Notes: generated by a model not told the origin, from the letters alone. A stretch of DNA of 47,723 nt from Leeuwenhoekiella polynyae (GCF_004104075.1 NZ_QOVK01000027.1:1-47723), one strand, 5' to 3'; shown: positions 15,348-24,652, counted from the stretch's first letter. Program-made: numbers and translations.

Positions 15348-17531
15348 TTAATTTAAATTGAGTAATTCTCTGTTTTTTGCTAATGGCCAAAGTTTATCTT
15401 CAACTAATAACTCTAACTTATCAGAAGCATAACGTATAGTATCAAAAAACGGAAGCACATTTTTTTTGTAATCTATAGCCCGCTCTTTTATATTTAACTT
15501 ATTTGCAGACTTTCTAGATTCAACCATAGCATGAATATCACGGTTGATATCACCTATATATTTAGATATTTGAATTATGAGGGCTATTTGCTCTTGTGCA
15601 AGATTCTCATAGTCATTAGCAAAAATATTTTTAAGACCTTCTACATTTTTGATCAATAAATTTTGATACCGTATAGCTGTAGGAATTATATGGTTTTTAG
15701 CAATATTTCCTAAAACCCTACTTTCAATTTGAATGCGCTTTATATATTCTTCTAGTTCAATTTCATAACGGGCTTTAAGCTCTACGCTATTCATTACAGC
15801 CATTTCTTCAAAAACTGAAACAGAACGTTTATCTAATTGAATGGCTAAAGCTTCAGGAGTACTGCTATGGTTGCTTAACTTTCTTTTTAAAGCTTCTTGC
15901 TCCCATGCCTCACTATACCCATCTCCCTCAAAACGAATTTTCTTAGATGCCTTTATATACTCTCTAAGAATATTGAAGATCGCATCATCTTTCTTCATTT
16001 TTTTCTTATCAACAAGCTTATCTACTTCACTCTTAAAGTCTTTAAGTTGTTTGGCGACAACGGTATTTAACACAACCATTGGTTTAGCACAATTTGTTGT
16101 CGAACCTACAGCACGGAATTCAAACTTGTTACCGGTAAATGCAAAAGGTGAAGTTCGGTTTCGATCTGTATTATCTAAAAGGATTTCAGGAATTTTACCA
16201 ACTACGTTGAGTTTTAAGTCCGTTTTTTCCTGAGGAGAAAGCTTACCATCAGTTACTTTTTCTAATTCATCTAAAACAGCTGTGAGTTGTTTCCCTATAA
16301 AAACAGACATGATTGCCGGCGGTGCTTCATGTGCTCCCAATCTGTGATCGTTAGATGCTGATGCTACTGAGGCTCTAATCAATTCTTCATTATCCTGTAC
16401 TGCTTTTATGGTATTCACAAAAAAGGTAAGAAACTGCAAGTTCTTCATAGGTGTTGTACCCGGACTCAACAAATTAACTCCCGTATCTGTCGCTAAAGAC
16501 CAATTATTATGTTTACCACTACCGTTAACTCCGGCAAATGGTTTTTCGTGAAAAAGAACTTTTAGATTATGTCGCTCTGCAATTCGATCCATCAAATCCA
16601 TAATGAGTGAATTATGATCTACTGCAAGATTGGCTTCCTCAAAAATAGGAGCCAACTCAAACTGGTTAGGAGCAACCTCATTGTGTCTGGTTTTCACAGG
16701 AATACCCAGAAACATACATTGTTGCTCCAAATCTTTCATAAAATTCAAAGCCCTGGCTGGTATTGATCCAAAATAATGATCGTCCAGTTGTTGCCCTTTT
16801 GCAGGTGCGTGACCTAATAGTGCCCTTCCTGTTTGCATAATATCAGGACGTGAAACTGCAAGTGCTGAATCTATTAAAAAATATTCTTGCTCCCAACCCA
16901 ATGTTGCCGTTACCTTGCTAACACTCTTATTGAAGTATTTAGCTACTTCCGTAGCATTATGATCTATTGCTGTTAAAGCACGTAAAAGCGGGGTTTTGTT
17001 ATCTAATGCTTCGCCGGTGTAGGAGACAAATACGGTAGGTATACACAACGTAGTATCTAAAATAAAAGCAGGCGAAGTAGGATCCCAAGCAGTATAACCT
17101 CTTGCTTCAAAGGTATTTCTAATTCCGCCATGCGGAAAAGAAGAGGCATCGGGCTCTTGCTGAACAAGTTTTGCACCTTCAAACTTTTCAATTGCGTTTC
17201 CCTCTGGAGTTTGCTCAAAGAAAGCATCATGCTTTTCTGCAGTTGCCCCTGTTAATGGCTGAAACCAATGCGTATAATGTGTTGCTCCTAATTCTAACGC
17301 CCATTGTTTCATTCCGGCAGCAATACTATCTGCCATCAAACGATCTATTTTAGCCCCTGTATTAATAGCAGCTTCAACTGCCTGAAAAGCATCATGAGAC
17401 AAGACTTGTCGCATAGCTTCTTTTCCAAAAACATGTTTGCCAAAAAGCTCTGACCTTTTTTTATTTTCAGATATAGTTATGGGTAAACGGCTAAGGCTTT
17501 CCTTTAAGGCAAAAAATCGCAATGTGCTCAT
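15348..17531 (-). CDS. glnN: Glutamine synthetase type III
   Basis: 727 residues, the usual length of the GSIII (GlnN) family, far longer than GSI or GSII. Signatures are PFLLxx-like catalytic segments including GWEQEYFLID, TRHNEVAPNQFELAPIFEEAN, FAGVNGSGKHNNWSLATDTGVNLL and DNTDRNRTSPFAFTGNKFEFRAVGS. The long C-terminal helical region (after about residue 560) is characteristic. It makes glutamine from glutamate, ammonia and ATP in the cytoplasm, as a dodecamer. It is divergent from a second, unrelated glutamine synthetase (GSII) 201 bases away. Nitrogen-dependent regulation through shared sequences between them is likely but not shown. Confidence 0.95.
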   Translation of the reverse strand: MSTLRFFALKESLSRLPITISENKKRSELFGKHVFGKEAMRQVLSHDAFQAVEAAINTGAKIDRLMADSIAAGMKQWALELGATHYTHWFQPLTGATAEKHDAFFEQTPEGNAIEKFEGAKLVQQEPDASSFPHGGIRNTFEARGYTAWDPTSPAFILDTTLCIPTVFVSYTGEALDNKTPLLRALTAIDHNATEVAKYFNKSVSKVTATLGWEQEYFLIDSALAVSRPDIMQTGRALLGHAPAKGQQLDDHYFGSIPARALNFMKDLEQQCMFLGIPVKTRHNEVAPNQFELAPIFEEANLAVDHNSLIMDLMDRIAERHNLKVLFHEKPFAGVNGSGKHNNWSLATDTGVNLLSPGTTPMKNLQFLTFFVNTIKAVQDNEELIRASVASASNDHRLGAHEAPPAIMSVFIGKQLTAVLDELEKVTDGKLSPQEKTDLKLNVVGKIPEILLDNTDRNRTSPFAFTGNKFEFRAVGSTTNCAKPMVVLNTVVAKQLKDFKSEVDKLVDKKKMKKDDAIFNILREYIKASKKIRFEGDGYSEAWEQEALKRKLSNHSSTPEALAIQLDKRSVSVFEEMAVMNSVELKARYEIELEEYIKRIQIESRVLGNIAKNHIIPTAIRYQNLLIKNVEGLKNIFANDYENLAQEQIALIIQISKYIGDINRDIHAMVESRKSANKLNIKERAIDYKKNVLPFFDTIRYASDKLELLVEDKLWPLAKNRELLNLN

Positions 17532-17606
17532 ATTTTAGTTGATTTTTATGAAATTCAGAATTCAGAGGTGTAAAAATATATGATTTCGTAATACACCCCT
17601 ATTTTT

Positions 17607-17645
17607 TAAGGGTCTTATTAAATTTATTCCGTTAATAAACCCTTA
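17607..17645. promoter_or_regulatory. Inverted repeat between divergent glutamine synthetase genes
   Basis: TAAGGGT-C-TTATTAA (17607-17621) faces TTAATAAACCCTTA (17632-17645): 14-bp arms with a single bulged base and a 10-base centre. A shorter GGTGTA/TACACC pair lies at 17567-17597, and TACACCCC/TACACCCCCC motifs sit at 17592 and 17644. Placed about 75 bases from glnN and 88 from the GSII start, it is a strong candidate for a shared operator. Confidence 0.55.
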
Positions 17646-17685
17646 CACCCCCCACTAAAACAAATATCAGATATTAAAGAAATGT

Positions 17686-17693
17686 TATATTTG
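17686..17693 (+). promoter_or_regulatory. Candidate -7 element of the GSII gene
   Basis: TATATTTG matches TAnnTTTG exactly and lies 39 bases upstream of the ATG. No clear TTTG at -33, which would be compatible with an activated promoter. Confidence 0.5.
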
Positions 17694-17732
17694 TTATTAG
17701 TTTAATTCAAAAAAAATTTAAATCAATTTATT

Positions 17733-18749
17733 ATGGGCAAATCAAAATTAGAGTATCTCTGGTTAGATGGTTATACACCAACTGCCAATCTTAGAAGTAA
17801 AACCAAAGTAGAAGATGATTTTAGCGGGAAGTTAGAAGACTGCCCGGTATGGTCATTTGATGGTTCTTCAACTAAACAAGCCGAAGGAGGCTCTTCTGAT
17901 TGTCTGCTGAAGCCCGTTGCAATATACCCAGATCCAGCTCGTAGAGATGGTTACTTGGTAATGACTGAAGTTCTTAATGCTGATGGTACTCCGCACGAAT
18001 CTAATGCAAGAGCCACTATTGCTGATCAAGATGATGATTTCTGGTTCGGTTTTGAGCAGGAATATTTTATTATGGACAAGGAGACACAACTTCCATTAGG
18101 TTTCCCTGTAGGTGGTTATCCTGGTCCTCAAGGTATGTATTACTGTTCTGTAGGTGGTAAAAACACACACGGTAGAGCATTTGTTGAAGAGCACGCAGAT
18201 CTGTGTATTGATGCTGGTCTTAACTTTGAAGGTATCAACCAAGAGGTTGCTAGTGGACAATGGGAATTTCAACTTTTTGCAAAAGGAGCTAAAAAAGCTG
18301 GTGATGAGATATGGGTAGCACGTTATTTATTACAACGTCTTACTGAAGATTATGGGTACTATATAGAATACCACCCAAAACCAATTAAAGGTGACTGGAA
18401 TGGTTCTGGTATGCACGCTAACTTCTCAAACACTACTTTAAGAACTGCAGGTTCTAAAGAAGTTTATGACACTATTTGTGAAGCTTTCCGTCCTGTAACT
18501 AAAGAACACATTGAAGTTTACGGTGAGTTTAACGACCAGCGTTTAACTGGTAAGCATGAGACTGCTTCTATTCACGATTTCTCTTATGGAATTTCTGACC
18601 GTGGAGCATCTATCCGTATTCCTATTATCACAGTAGAAAAAGGATATAAAGGATGGTTAGAAGATCGTCGTCCTGCATCTAATGCTGATCCATACAAAGT
18701 AGCGGGTCGTATCGTTAAAACGGTATTAGAAGCTGAAGAGAAAATATAA
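17733..18749 (+). CDS. glnA: Glutamine synthetase type II (eukaryote-like)
   Basis: 338 residues, matching GSII. The beta-grasp segment contains CPVWSFDGSSTKQAEGGSSD, the GSII form of the conserved FDGSST.QA.G..SD motif; then FWFGFEQEYFIMD, QWEFQLFAKGAKKAGDEIWVARY, GDWNGSGMHANFS and the closing GISDRGASIRIP. It synthesises glutamine in the cytoplasm. Having GSII beside GSIII is common in Flavobacteriia, but the divergent layout implies joint control. It has its own promoter-like -7 element and a strong terminator 22 bases after the stop. Confidence 0.94.
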   Translation: MGKSKLEYLWLDGYTPTANLRSKTKVEDDFSGKLEDCPVWSFDGSSTKQAEGGSSDCLLKPVAIYPDPARRDGYLVMTEVLNADGTPHESNARATIADQDDDFWFGFEQEYFIMDKETQLPLGFPVGGYPGPQGMYYCSVGGKNTHGRAFVEEHADLCIDAGLNFEGINQEVASGQWEFQLFAKGAKKAGDEIWVARYLLQRLTEDYGYYIEYHPKPIKGDWNGSGMHANFSNTTLRTAGSKEVYDTICEAFRPVTKEHIEVYGEFNDQRLTGKHETASIHDFSYGISDRGASIRIPIITVEKGYKGWLEDRRPASNADPYKVAGRIVKTVLEAEEKI

Positions 18750-18770
18750 ATTTTCTCTAGCATAAATTAT

Positions 18771-18794
18771 AAAAGCCCGCAATTGCGGGCTTTT
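18771..18794 (+). terminator. Terminator of the GSII gene
   Basis: Perfect palindrome AAAAGCCCGCAATTGCGGGCTTTT followed by CTCTTTTT on the plus strand. It lies between convergent genes and may also serve the CaxA-type gene. Confidence 0.85.
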
Positions 18795-18818
18795 CTCTTT
18801 TTATAATGTTCTCAAATG

Positions 18819-19757
18819 CTAACTAAAAGCTAGACCTATAAAAATGCAATATGCTGCAAAAAGCACAAAACCCTTCCAGCGGTTTAATTCTAATTTTAAA
18901 GGAAGAAAGCCTAACGGAAGTAATACAACTGCGAAGCCTAAAAGCCAAAACATATTGTTTAAAATACTACCATCAATAACCGGTATGGGTTTTATAATTG
19001 CCGTAAGACCTAAAACGGAAGCAATATTAAAAATATTAGATCCTATCAGATTTCCTAGCGAAAGCGCTTTTTCCTTTTTAAGTGCTGCAATAACCGAAGC
19101 CGCAAGTTCAGGTACGCTAGTTCCTATAGCTATAACCGTAACCGATATGGCATAATCGCTCACTCCCACCATATGTGCTAACTCTTTTGCTCCTGTAACT
19201 AACCACTCGGAACCAAAATAAAGTGATACCCCGCCAATTATTAGCCAAATGACAATTTTAAAATAAGAGGCTCCAGATAGTCCGGGATCAACCTCATCAT
19301 CCACGGCTCGTGCTTTTTTCGCTCTGCGGATTAAAAGAATTAAATAAGCTATTAATGAGGAAAACAAAATAAAACCCTCAAGTTTTGAGATCATTCCATC
19401 ATTTACAAGAGCCAGGTATAACCCCAATGAGAACAAAACCATCACCGGCCAATTGAATCTAAAAAAATCTCGATCAATACCTAGTGTTGAAATAATTGCG
19501 GTGATCCCTAAGACTAAAGCGATATTAGCAATATTACTACCTATCACATTTCCTAAAGCAATATCTGGCGAACCGTCTAAAGCTGCCTGTAAACTAACCA
19601 AAAGTTCTGGCGCCGATGTAGCAAACGAAACTACCGTAAGGCCAATAACCATTTTTGAAAGGTTAAGCTTAAAAGACAATCCTACCGATGCCCGAACTAA
19701 AAACTCACCCCCTATAACAAGTAGTAATAAGCCAAGCATCACAAAAACTATACTCAT
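18819..19757 (-). CDS. Calcium/sodium antiporter, CaxA/YrbG family
   Basis: 312 residues from the ATG at 19757. An upstream in-frame ATG at 19790 would add eleven polar residues before the first membrane segment and is less likely. The protein shows the duplicated Na/Ca exchanger layout with ten to eleven membrane segments: first repeat SFATSAPELLVS and ALGNVIGSNIANIALVLG, second repeat AIGTSVPELAAS and SLGNLIGSNIFNIASVLGLTAI. The acidic residues in the two PEL motifs are the ion ligands. A charged loop (RRAKKARAVDDEVDPGLSG) separates the halves. It exchanges Ca2+ for Na+ or H+ at the inner membrane. It follows folP on the same strand after 54 bases; no functional link is evident. Confidence 0.9.
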   Translation of the reverse strand: MSIVFVMLGLLLLVIGGEFLVRASVGLSFKLNLSKMVIGLTVVSFATSAPELLVSLQAALDGSPDIALGNVIGSNIANIALVLGITAIISTLGIDRDFFRFNWPVMVLFSLGLYLALVNDGMISKLEGFILFSSLIAYLILLIRRAKKARAVDDEVDPGLSGASYFKIVIWLIIGGVSLYFGSEWLVTGAKELAHMVGVSDYAISVTVIAIGTSVPELAASVIAALKKEKALSLGNLIGSNIFNIASVLGLTAIIKPIPVIDGSILNNMFWLLGFAVVLLPLGFLPLKLELNRWKGFVLFAAYCIFIGLAFS

Positions 19758-19811
19758 AAAATCATTCTTTATGGCTGCGAAGATAAGCAACCCAGTCTAA
19801 CTGATACGATA

Positions 19812-20645
19812 CTAAGCAGAAGCTATAAGCGTCTGATAAAGTTTTACAGCTTCGACAGCTTCTTTAACATCGTGAACACGCAAAATAGACGCTCCCTTTT
19901 CTAATGCAATCGTGTTTAAAACGGATGTTCCGTTTAAAGCTGATTGCGCATCAACATCAAGTGTTTTTGTAATCATAGATTTTCTAGAAAGACCTATCAG
20001 CAATGGTAAATCGAGAATTTGTAATTGATCTGCGGCATTAAGTAATTTAAAATTTTGAGATACTGTTTTTGCAAACCCAAACCCGGGATCAATAATAACA
20101 TCATTAATACCTAAGGCTCTTGCCGCAGCTACGCGTTTACTTAGATAAAAAATCACTTCTTTAACAAGATCCTCATATTGAGTAAGCATTTTCATAGTTT
20201 GTGGTGTTCCCTGCATATGCATTAATACATAAGGAACCTTTAATTCTGAAACCGTTTGCAACATTTGATCATCTATCAAACCTGCCGAAATATCATTAAT
20301 GAGTGAGGCACCTACCAACAAAGCTTCCTGCGCTACTTTAGCTCTAAAAGTATCTACAGATAAAAGGATTTCTGGAAAATTGTTAACTAATAATTTTACC
20401 ATAGGAATCAACCTTTTACATTCTTCATCTACCGAAATATCTGTTGCTCCGGGTCTAGAACTGTATGCTCCAACATCAATAAACGTTGCTCCATCAATAA
20501 GCATTTTCTCAGCTTGTCTTAAAATATCTTGCTCATCTTTATAGCTTCCGCCGTCGTAGAAAGAATCTGGAGTGATGTTGAGAATCCCCATTACTTTTGG
20601 TGTATCCAGATCAATTAGTTTGCCTTTACAGTTAATGCTTTTCAT
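19812..20645 (-). CDS. folP: Dihydropteroate synthase
   Basis: 277 residues, a TIM-barrel DHPS. Motifs: MGILNITPDSFYDGG (pterin site and loop 1), FIDVGAYSSRPGA (the Bacteroidota form of GGESTRPGA, loop 2), INDISAG, PYVLMHMQGTPQTM, IIDPGFGFAKT and LIGLSRKSMI. It condenses p-aminobenzoate with 6-hydroxymethyl-dihydropterin diphosphate, the sulfonamide target step of folate synthesis. It is transcribed divergently from the DUF1599 gene across a 127-bp gap that contains a GAGTTTT/AAAACTC palindrome nested inside AGCCG/CGGCT arms. Confidence 0.94.
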   Translation of the reverse strand: MKSINCKGKLIDLDTPKVMGILNITPDSFYDGGSYKDEQDILRQAEKMLIDGATFIDVGAYSSRPGATDISVDEECKRLIPMVKLLVNNFPEILLSVDTFRAKVAQEALLVGASLINDISAGLIDDQMLQTVSELKVPYVLMHMQGTPQTMKMLTQYEDLVKEVIFYLSKRVAAARALGINDVIIDPGFGFAKTVSQNFKLLNAADQLQILDLPLLIGLSRKSMITKTLDVDAQSALNGTSVLNTIALEKGASILRVHDVKEAVEAVKLYQTLIASA

Positions 20646-20772
20646 GAAATAGAGCGATGTTTTTCTAGATTGCTTATTTTAGGCGAAATTTACAGAAAAT
20701 CGTTGACCTCAGCCGTTAATAAATATGCTTTGAGTTTTAAAAACTCAGGCTAAGCGGCTTTATATATTTTTA

Positions 20773-21327
20773 ATGGAGCAAACTTCAGAACAATACGATG
20801 CGGTAATTAAGATCTGCCGCGATTTATTTTCAAAGAAAATGAGTGATTACGGTAGTGCTTGGCGTATTCTAAGACTACCGTCACTTACCGATCAAATTTT
20901 TATAAAAGCACAGCGCATACGTGGATTGCAGCAAAACGCTGTTCATAAAGTTGATGAGGGCGAAGCTTCAGAATTTATAGGGATTATCAATTATTCGATA
21001 ATGGCGCTTATACAACTTCAAGAAGGTGTTGTAGAGCAACCTGATTTTAATTTGGAACGATCACTTATTGCTTATGACGAGCAAGTTCAAATCACCAAAG
21101 AATTGATGCTAAACAAGAATCATGATTATGGTGAAGCCTGGCGCGATATGCGCATCAGCTCACTTACAGACCTGATTTTGCAAAAACTCTTACGCGTAAA
21201 GCAAATAGAAAACAATAAAGGTAAAACCTTAGTTTCTGAAGGTATAGATGCAAACTACCAGGATATGATTAATTATGCTGTTTTTGCTATGATATTAATT
21301 GAAGAAGCTACAACTAAAACCTCTTAA
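20773..21327 (+). CDS. DUF1599 protein with an internal duplication
   Basis: 184 residues, no signal or membrane segment. Two halves repeat the same pattern: KMSDYGSAWRILRLPSLTDQIFIKAQRIRGL (about 17-47) and NHDYGEAWRDMRISSLTDLILQKLLRVKQIE (about 117-147), each followed by an INY.I.A.I segment. This is the DUF1599 signature. The family is helical and in some genomes lies near nucleotide-modification genes; here it neighbours folP and a DoxX-like membrane protein, an arrangement I believe is common in Bacteroidota. The molecular function is unknown to me. Confidence 0.88.
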   Translation: MEQTSEQYDAVIKICRDLFSKKMSDYGSAWRILRLPSLTDQIFIKAQRIRGLQQNAVHKVDEGEASEFIGIINYSIMALIQLQEGVVEQPDFNLERSLIAYDEQVQITKELMLNKNHDYGEAWRDMRISSLTDLILQKLLRVKQIENNKGKTLVSEGIDANYQDMINYAVFAMILIEEATTKTS

Positions 21328-21328
21328 T

Positions 21329-23041
21329 TTGAAAAAACTAGTAAGTTTCGTACGCATTTTTGTTGGAGTCCTGTTTATCATTTCAGGATTTGTAAAACTC
21401 AATGATCCGGTTGGGTTTTCATTCAAACTACAAGAATATTTTGCACCAGATGTTTTAAATATCGAGTTTATGAGTCCATTTGCTTTGGGACTCGCTATTA
21501 TCTTAGTTATTGTAGAACTTGTTTTAGGTGTCGCTTTAATAATAGGATACTACAAAAAACTAACGATGTGGCTTTTGCTGCTCATGATCGTTTTCTTCAC
21601 CTTTCTTACATTCTATTCAGCATACTTCAATAAGGTGACAGATTGTGGTTGTTTTGGTGATGCGCTTCCTTTAACACCTTGGCAGTCGTTTACAAAAGAT
21701 GTGATCCTGCTGGTTATGATTCTCTTTTTGTTTTTCAATCTGAAACAGATCAAGCCTTTTTTCACAAATTTCACGCGCTCGATCTTAATCTTCGTGACGT
21801 TTATAGGCTGTCTAGGTTTTGCCTATTATGTATTGATGCATCTACCGGCGATTGATTTCAGAGCTTATAAAGTGGGTGTAAATATCAGTGAAGGCATGAC
21901 CATACCTGAAGGGGCTCCAGAAGCTGTTTTTGATTACCATTGGAAATTCAATATTAATGGAGAAGAAAAAATAATCACAACACAAGGAGAATACCCATCA
22001 AGTGAAGGTGAATTTTTAGGAGTAGAAACTGAAGTTGTTTCCGAAGGTTACATACCCCCTATTCACGATTTCACCATAGAAAAAGACGGCGAGAGTTATA
22101 CTGAGGATTTTCTCAATATGCCAAATCTAATTGTAATTATTGCTTATGATCTAAGCAAAACCGAATGGAATGGCTGGCCGGCAGTTAAAGATCTTACAGA
22201 TGAAGCTTTAAAAAAAGGGTATACAGTAATTGGTCTTACCGCATCTGGCGATGAAGCTGTGCGTGATCTACAAAATAAACAAAACATCAACTTTGATTTT
22301 TATTTTACTGATGCTACAACACTTAAAACTATTGTACGCAGTAATCCAGGAATTTTAAAACTCAACAAAGGGACGATCATTCAGAAAAAACATTGGAATG
22401 ATGTTGATGAAATTGAGCTTGAAGTCTTGCCCTCTGCTAAACCAGCTCTTAACCTAGAATTGAAACAACGCTTAGACAGTATTGCACGTTATGATCAATT
22501 GTATAGACCTTTGTTACAAGAAACAGACGAAGCAAAACGTATTGCGCTGGCAGAAGAAATGGGTATTCCTAAAGAAGATTACACAGGTGATCTATGGAAA
22601 AAGCAACGCATGCTTGACACCAGTAACCTTAAAGTCGTAAAAGCTATTCTTGACAATCACGGCTATCCCGGTAAATCATTAGTGGGTGAACCTACAAATC
22701 TTATTGCGCTAGAAGTTATTGAACACAATCCCATACAAATAGATCAGTATATAGATTTATTTAAAAAAGCTGCAGCTCAAGGCGAAATACCTATAACTAA
22801 GGTAGCGGTTTTAGAAGATAAATTTTTAATGATGCAAGATAAAGAGCAACTCTATGGAAGTCAGGCTCAGATCACTGCAGAAAACGGCTTTTTTATTTGG
22901 CCAATTAAAGACCCAGAAACCGTAAATCAACGCAGAAAAGAAGCAGGGTTTGAGCGCACTATTGAAGAATATGTAGCCGACTTGATGGGCAAAGATGCCA
23001 AATTTAAAGCCCTTAAAATCTCTGAAATCAAAAGACTCTGA
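21329..23041 (+). CDS. BT_3928-type DoxX/MauE-like membrane protein with periplasmic C-terminal region
   Basis: 570 residues if translation begins at TTG 21329, one base after the DUF1599 stop. No ATG is available near the true N-terminus; a TTG at 21299 is also in frame. The start choice rests on the family-like beginning KKLVSFVRIFVGVLFIISGFVKLNDPVGF. Four to five membrane segments (residues about 5-165) enclose a KVTDCGCFGDALPLTPW motif with vicinal cysteines, as in MauE/DoxX-related redox membrane proteins. The remaining 400 residues include a thioredoxin-like stretch (LIVIIAYDLSKTEWNGWPAVKDLTDEALKKGYTVIGLTAS) without a CxxC motif. A redox role at the membrane is inferred. The next two genes follow closely on the same strand. 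Confidence 0.83.
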   Translation: MKKLVSFVRIFVGVLFIISGFVKLNDPVGFSFKLQEYFAPDVLNIEFMSPFALGLAIILVIVELVLGVALIIGYYKKLTMWLLLLMIVFFTFLTFYSAYFNKVTDCGCFGDALPLTPWQSFTKDVILLVMILFLFFNLKQIKPFFTNFTRSILIFVTFIGCLGFAYYVLMHLPAIDFRAYKVGVNISEGMTIPEGAPEAVFDYHWKFNINGEEKIITTQGEYPSSEGEFLGVETEVVSEGYIPPIHDFTIEKDGESYTEDFLNMPNLIVIIAYDLSKTEWNGWPAVKDLTDEALKKGYTVIGLTASGDEAVRDLQNKQNINFDFYFTDATTLKTIVRSNPGILKLNKGTIIQKKHWNDVDEIELEVLPSAKPALNLELKQRLDSIARYDQLYRPLLQETDEAKRIALAEEMGIPKEDYTGDLWKKQRMLDTSNLKVVKAILDNHGYPGKSLVGEPTNLIALEVIEHNPIQIDQYIDLFKKAAAQGEIPITKVAVLEDKFLMMQDKEQLYGSQAQITAENGFFIWPIKDPETVNQRRKEAGFERTIEEYVADLMGKDAKFKALKISEIKRL

Positions 23042-23061
23042 TTCTATATATCTTAAATAAA

Positions 23062-24114
23062 TTGTTCTACGCTTTGCTTACCCTGTTTGGGGTAGTAACA
23101 GTTGTGTTTTTATTATTTACAGTTCTTCCAGGAGATCCTGCACGCATGATGCTGGACCAAAATGAAGACCCTGAGCAATTAGCGATAATAAAACATAAAT
23201 ACGGTTTTGATCAACCTGTGCTTACCCAATACGCATATTACCTTAATGATTTATCTCCCCTTTCTATTCATAACAATAACGGAGATAATTATACGAGTTT
23301 AACTTCCGGAAAATATAATTACACGAGAATATTTTCAATTGGAAACTATACGCTGGCTATAAAAAAACCGTACCTACGAGAGTCTTTTCAAAAAACAGGA
23401 AAAACGGTTGTAGCGGTCATTTCTGAAACTTTACCCAACACTATAGTTCTTGCAGTGAGTGCAATAACCCTTGCTATTCTTTTGGGTATACTTCTAGGAG
23501 TCATTTCGGCGAATGCCAGAGACACTTGGCTTGATAAATTAATTCAGGTTGTGAGTACCTTTGGAATGAGTGTTCCAAGTTTTTTCAGTGCTATTTTATT
23601 TGCCTGGTTTTTTGGTTATATACTACACGAATACACAAATCTCAATATGACAGGAAGCCTGTATGAGATGGACGATTTCGGTGAAGCCATAACCATTCAA
23701 TGGAAAAATATTGTATTACCTGCTTTGGTTTTAGGAATACGTCCGTTAGCGGTTGTAATTCAATTGATGCGTAATTCACTTTTAGAAGTATACAATCAGG
23801 AATACATCCGTACTGCTCAGGCAAAAGGACTCAATCAGCATCAGATCGTGTGGCGACATGCGTTAAAAAATGCTTTAAACCCTGTGGTAACAGCAGTTTC
23901 GGGCTGGTTTGCTTCTATGCTTGCGGGTGCTGTTTTTGTGGAATATATTTTTGGATGGAATGGCCTTGGTAAAGAGATCGTCGATGCCTTAAATACGCTT
24001 GACTTACCCATAATTATGGGTGCTGTGCTCGTCATCGCAACGATGTTTATTCTTATAAATATTCTCGTTGATATTATTTACGGTCTCCTGGACCCTAAAG
24101 TGCGCATTAGATAG
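23062..24114 (+). CDS. ABC transporter permease, DppB/OppB type
   Basis: A peptide/nickel-type permease with six membrane segments. It has the N-terminal FYALLTLFGVVTVVFLLFTVLPGDPARMML, where LPGDPA is the DppB hallmark, and the C-terminal EAA loop HALKNALNPVVTAVSGWFASMLAGAVFVEYIFGWNGLG. Coordinates start at TTG 23062. The family usually has several residues before this point, and the frame continues upstream as ILYILNKL from an ATT at 23041, so the true start may be the ATT overlapping the preceding TGA (357 residues). About 65 residues between the first segment and TVVAVISETLPN form a periplasmic loop. The partner permease, ATPase and binding protein are not in the window, as often in Flavobacteriia. 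Substrate unknown. Confidence 0.88.
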   Translation: MFYALLTLFGVVTVVFLLFTVLPGDPARMMLDQNEDPEQLAIIKHKYGFDQPVLTQYAYYLNDLSPLSIHNNNGDNYTSLTSGKYNYTRIFSIGNYTLAIKKPYLRESFQKTGKTVVAVISETLPNTIVLAVSAITLAILLGILLGVISANARDTWLDKLIQVVSTFGMSVPSFFSAILFAWFFGYILHEYTNLNMTGSLYEMDDFGEAITIQWKNIVLPALVLGIRPLAVVIQLMRNSLLEVYNQEYIRTAQAKGLNQHQIVWRHALKNALNPVVTAVSGWFASMLAGAVFVEYIFGWNGLGKEIVDALNTLDLPIIMGAVLVIATMFILINILVDIIYGLLDPKVRIR

Positions 24115-24169
24115 CCATATTGTTGTAGAATAGGCTGACTAATCCTAATTTTATATCTTATTCGTTTTT

Positions 24170-24652
24170 ATGAAAATCATACTTACATTATTAACAATAC
24201 TTTGTTTTTCAGTAGGTTTTTCTCAGGAAAAATCATTTTCTGCCGAAGCACTTCAGGATGTCTTGATCAAGACTAGCGGTTCTGAAGTCACTTTTGAATC
24301 TGTTTTAGAAATGCATAAAGGCAAAACTGTGCTGATTGATATCTGGGCATCCTGGTGTAAAGACTGTATCGCCGGCTTTCCTGATCTAAAAAAACTACAA
24401 GAAGATAATCCTAATATAAATTACGTTTTTCTTTCACTAGACAAAGATACAGAGCGCTGGAAAGCAGGTATTGATAAATATGACCTACAGGGAAGTCATT
24501 ACTTCATCAAACATGGTTGGAAAGGACCGCTATGCAGCAGTATAGATCTGGACTGGATTCCTCGCTATATTTTGCTTGATGAATCTGGACAAATTAAAGT
24601 TTATAAAGCAATAACCACAAAAGACAATCAACTACTAAATCAAATACAATGA
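24170..24652 (+). CDS. Exported thioredoxin-like protein (TlpA-type)
   Basis: 160 residues with signal peptide (LCFSVGFSQ|E, about residue 19). The core DIWASWCKDCIAGFPDLKKL carries a WCxxC active site (Cys63, Cys66) and the downstream cis-proline region DLDWIPRYILLDESGQI. Such proteins reduce disulfides in the periplasm, for example in cytochrome c or lipoprotein maturation. Its stop overlaps the tpiA start (ATGA), so the two are translated together. There is no visible functional connection to glycolysis. Confidence 0.9.
   Translation: MKIILTLLTILCFSVGFSQEKSFSAEALQDVLIKTSGSEVTFESVLEMHKGKTVLIDIWASWCKDCIAGFPDLKKLQEDNPNINYVFLSLDKDTERWKAGIDKYDLQGSHYFIKHGWKGPLCSSIDLDWIPRYILLDESGQIKVYKAITTKDNQLLNQIQ

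Noticed and set aside
23062-24114. Complete peptide ABC transporter operon
   Set aside because: Only one permease is present; flanking genes are a DoxX-like protein and a thioredoxin-like protein, with no ATPase or binding protein.
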